From Nostoc sp. JL33 (GTDB taxonomy: Bacteria; Cyanobacteriota; Cyanobacteriia; Cyanobacteriales; Nostocaceae): a DNA stretch of 64,000 bases. Of the stretch, positions 62,062-64,000 are shown piece after piece; the first letter of the stretch is position 1; each line of letters starts with the position of its first letter. The notes beneath the pieces were generated by a model that saw nothing but the letters and a program-made list of their open reading frames with translations, made no database searches and had not been told where the DNA came from. The stretch is taken from positions 1 through 64,000 of the forward strand of contig NZ_JABXKP010000039.1 in assembly GCF_017114985.1 (NCBI RefSeq), in the 5' to 3' direction. A program made the translations under genes and the position numbers.

Positions 62062-62835
62062 ATGCTAGCCGCTACAAACTTTTTTCGCGTTGATGATTTA
62101 CTAGTGCAGATTTACAACTCTGAAGTCGAAATGGCCCAAGACGTTGCCGAAATCGCGCAAAAGCATTTACAGCAAGTTCTTAATCTTCAGGATACAGCTG
62201 CTGTATTGTTAGCAACAGGTAACTCCCAACTCAAATTTCTCGATGCTTTGATTGCATTAGGTGGTGTAGATTGGTCACGGATTATTCTGTTCCATCTAGA
62301 TGAATATTTGGGAATTACTGCTGACCATTGTGCCAGTTTCCGGCGCTATCTGCGAGAACGTGTAGAGAAGCGGGTTGCTCCTAAGAAATTTCACTATATA
62401 GAAGGTGATACATTGCAACCAGTGGCAGAGTGCGATCGCTACACTAAACTACTGCTTGCCCAACCAATTGACTTATGCTGTCTTGGTGTTGGCGAAAATG
62501 GACATTTGGCTTTTAACGATCCAGCAGTAGCAAATTTTCAAGATCCTTACAGCGTGAAACTAGTGAAACTGGATACAGTGAACCGTCAGCAACAAGTAAG
62601 CACAGGTCAGTTTCCGAATCTAGAAACTGTCCCACAATATGCTTTTACTGTCACCATCCCAACGATTTGTTCAGCTAAAAAAATTATCTGTCTTGCTCCA
62701 GAAACACGTAAAGCTAATGTGGTAAAAGAGATGTTACAAGGAGCTATAAATACAGACTGTCCGGCTTCTATTCTCCGTCAACAATCCCAAGCGACGTTAT
62801 TTTTGGATGTCAATTCTGCTAGTTTGCTTTCTTGA
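62062..62835 (+). CDS. nagB: Glucosamine-6-phosphate deaminase/isomerase family protein
   Basis: Converts glucosamine 6-phosphate to fructose 6-phosphate and ammonia. About 257 residues: VLLATGNSQLKFLDAL (sugar-phosphate loop) near residue 52, LFHLDEYLGITADHCASFRR near 80, and CCLGVGENGHLAFNDPA near 140 with the catalytic Asp/His region. These match NagB rather than 6-phosphogluconolactonase. ATG 62062 is preferred over the GTG at 62050, though both are possible. Monocistronic. Confidence 0.88.
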   Translation: MLAATNFFRVDDLLVQIYNSEVEMAQDVAEIAQKHLQQVLNLQDTAAVLLATGNSQLKFLDALIALGGVDWSRIILFHLDEYLGITADHCASFRRYLRERVEKRVAPKKFHYIEGDTLQPVAECDRYTKLLLAQPIDLCCLGVGENGHLAFNDPAVANFQDPYSVKLVKLDTVNRQQQVSTGQFPNLETVPQYAFTVTIPTICSAKKIICLAPETRKANVVKEMLQGAINTDCPASILRQQSQATLFLDVNSASLLS

Positions 62836-62976
62836 ACTTCTCTCTGAATTCTCAGAGGATGTCTTAAAAGTCTTTGGTGATGTATCAAAAATAAAGCTGG
62901 TGGAATTCATTATGATTTTTTGTCAACTGTTCCTAAAGAAATTCAGGATATTATTGAAACTCAACCTTTTACATGG

Positions 62977-63462
62977 TTAGAAAACATCATCCCCTTTCGT
63001 TTTGCGTTCAGCAATACGTTCAGCAATATACAGGTTGGAGGTAAAACCAGGGACGAAAACTCGATCTTCCCGAACAACATCCCAGAACTCACAAGGATCT
63101 TTGCCAGAGTTATTCCGTGTAGCACCTTGAAGATTGACTCTAATAAAATGAGTACTAGTCACATCGCATAGCCTTATATTAGCCCCTCTCAAATCACAGT
63201 CATAAAACCAAGCCCATTCCAAGTCACAATTCTCGATAAGAGCATCCCTGAAGTTACAGTAAATGAATTCAGCCCTCAAATCGCAATGCCTCAACTTAAT
63301 ACTACTCAAGTTGACATAAGAAAATTGAGCGCCATCCAGATTGATACCTTGCAGTTCAACCCCACTCAAGTCAGCGTATTCTAAAAGGATCTGCTGGAAA
63401 TCTCGCTCCCCAGCAGCATAACGTCTGAGAAATTCTTCTACAGTAACTCTCTCCCTTTCCAT
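62977..63462 (-). CDS. Pentapeptide-repeat protein
   Basis: 161 residues. After an N-terminal helix (VTVEEFLRRYAAGERDFQQI) come about 11 pentapeptides of A(D/N)LxG type (about 28–115): YADLSGVELQGINLDGAQFS, then DCDLRGANIRLCDVTSTHFI and NLQGAT. These form a right-handed quadrilateral beta-helix. The C-terminal ~45 residues are non-repeat and charged (IAERIAERKTKGDD). The family is very common in cyanobacteria, with few known functions; no signal peptide, so cytoplasmic. ATG 63462. Confidence 0.88.
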   Translation of the reverse strand: MERERVTVEEFLRRYAAGERDFQQILLEYADLSGVELQGINLDGAQFSYVNLSSIKLRHCDLRAEFIYCNFRDALIENCDLEWAWFYDCDLRGANIRLCDVTSTHFIRVNLQGATRNNSGKDPCEFWDVVREDRVFVPGFTSNLYIAERIAERKTKGDDVF

Positions 63463-63588
63463 ACCTCAACTCCCACATCAAGTAACACATATTGCCCAAT
63501 GCCCAATTCCAGCGATCGCGCGATCAATGAGATATAATCCTAGCAAACACATACTGTTAGCAGTATTGAATGCTGCCATCAACAGAAA

Positions 63589-64000
63589 GTGCATTCCCCT
63601 CCTAGCACCAATCCCCAAAAAACCCAAGACCTTTTTTTAGTATGCGGACTCCAAAGTTTAGGGCAACATTGTGTTGCAGTCCTAAAGGAGTACGATGTTA
63701 AAGTCAATGCCATTGATGATGTGCAGCCCGAACATTGGGAAGTCCCAGAAGTACCAAGCTTACTAGAAAAGTTAATTATAGGAGACTGCCGCCAGCCAAG
63801 TGTTTTAGAACAGGCAGATATAAGCCATTGTCGTTCAATACTTTTAGTGACCAGAAATGAGCGGATAAATATAGAAGCTGCCTTTGCAGCACGGCGACTT
63901 AATCCGCACGTTCGCCTGATTGTCCGTTCTGACAAACAAAATTTTAACAAACTCTTGTGGGAAAATCTCGGCAATTTTGTTGCCTTTGAGCCTACCCATC
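63589..64000 (+). CDS. TrkA-N (RCK) domain protein, N-terminal part
   Basis: Runs off the window end; 137 codons are visible. From GTG 63589 the product goes through DLFLVCGLQSLGQHCVAVLK, the Rossmann-fold nucleotide-binding glycine motif, then YDVKVNAIDDVQPEHW, GDCRQPSVLEQADISHCRSI and AARRLNPHVRLIVRSDKQNF. These are hallmarks of TrkA-N domains that gate K+ channels and transporters by binding NAD(H) or ATP. In cyanobacteria such proteins are long, with a channel pore and a second RCK domain; what follows here cannot be seen. No in-frame ATG precedes the domain, so the GTG start is tentative. Confidence 0.82.
   Translation, partial: MHSPPSTNPQKTQDLFLVCGLQSLGQHCVAVLKEYDVKVNAIDDVQPEHWEVPEVPSLLEKLIIGDCRQPSVLEQADISHCRSILLVTRNERINIEAAFAARRLNPHVRLIVRSDKQNFNKLLWENLGNFVAFEPTH

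Noticed and set aside
63579..63974. 131-residue gene on the - strand
   Set aside because: Antisense to the clear TrkA-N coding sequence.
1..64000. tRNA or rRNA genes
   Set aside because: I looked through the spacers for cloverleaf and GGTTCRAATC-type T-loop patterns and saw none; a tRNA-finding program would settle it.

Overview
The window comes from a filamentous heterocyst-type cyanobacterium of the Nostoc/Anabaena group. This rests on the very frequent GCGATCGC (HIP1) octamer, cyanobacterium-typical genes (PAM68-type photosystem II assembly factor beside rpsO, PlsY–PEP-synthase-like fusion, RCK-type channel subunit, apocarotenoid-cleaving oxygenase), and a heavy load of short palindromic repeats, MITE-like elements and decayed genes. 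Most genes are ordinary chromosomal housekeeping genes separated by repeat-rich spacers.

Layout. 0–2.1 kb: glyQ, then a graveyard of insertion-sequence remnants (TnpB tail, MITE, IS5-type tail). 2.3–7.5 kb: comEC, rpsO–PAM68, aroF (DAHP synthase). 7.5–12.6 kb: a MITE, a hypothetical gene split by an in-frame TAG, an HtrA/Deg protease, Ap4A phosphorylase and a serine beta-lactamase-like protein. 12.6–15.5 kb: a cobalt ECF transporter operon cbiMNQO read leftwards under a cobalamin riboswitch. 15.5–16.4 kb: fragments of a metal P-type ATPase and a sensor histidine kinase. 16.4–19.4 kb: divergent tonB and exbB–exbD. 19.8–22.7 kb: a decayed subtilisin-like protease overlapping an NLR-like NACHT ATPase that carries a striking alternating-alanine repeat. 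22.9–27.1 kb: single-domain globin, carotenoid oxygenase, Uma2 nuclease-like protein, miaB. 27.4–40 kb: a leftward cluster of secreted DUF11/SdrD-type proteins around a 1379-residue outer-membrane barrel, interrupted by a RAYT transposase with its palindromes. 40.8–47.7 kb: thrC with a ubiquitin-like sulfur-carrier gene, an RND-pump deletion chimera, a BMP-family lipoprotein, an acyl-CoA synthetase. 47.8–49.6 kb: hicB with a hicA broken by a palindromic repeat, then an XRE regulator plus a broken BglII-like endonuclease between 89-bp direct repeats. 49.6–55.7 kb: cbiG–cobJ fusion, a 42-bp minisatellite, remnants, a PlsY–PEP-synthase-like fusion and a 38-residue membrane peptide. 56–64 kb: gatA, RodZ-like protein, SDR/AraC divergent pair, PadR regulator, HAD phosphatase, nagB, pentapeptide-repeat protein and the start of a TrkA-N protein cut by the window end.

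Genes that work together: the riboswitch-controlled cobalt importer and the cbiG–cobJ enzyme both serve cobalamin synthesis; TonB/ExbB/ExbD energise outer-membrane import; the DUF11 proteins and the barrel look like one cell-surface unit. The best candidates for undescribed biology are the protease–NACHT pair with its repeat, the DUF11/barrel locus, and the RAYT/palindrome family whose members sit inside genes. All functional calls are from reading sequence by eye; no database search was run.
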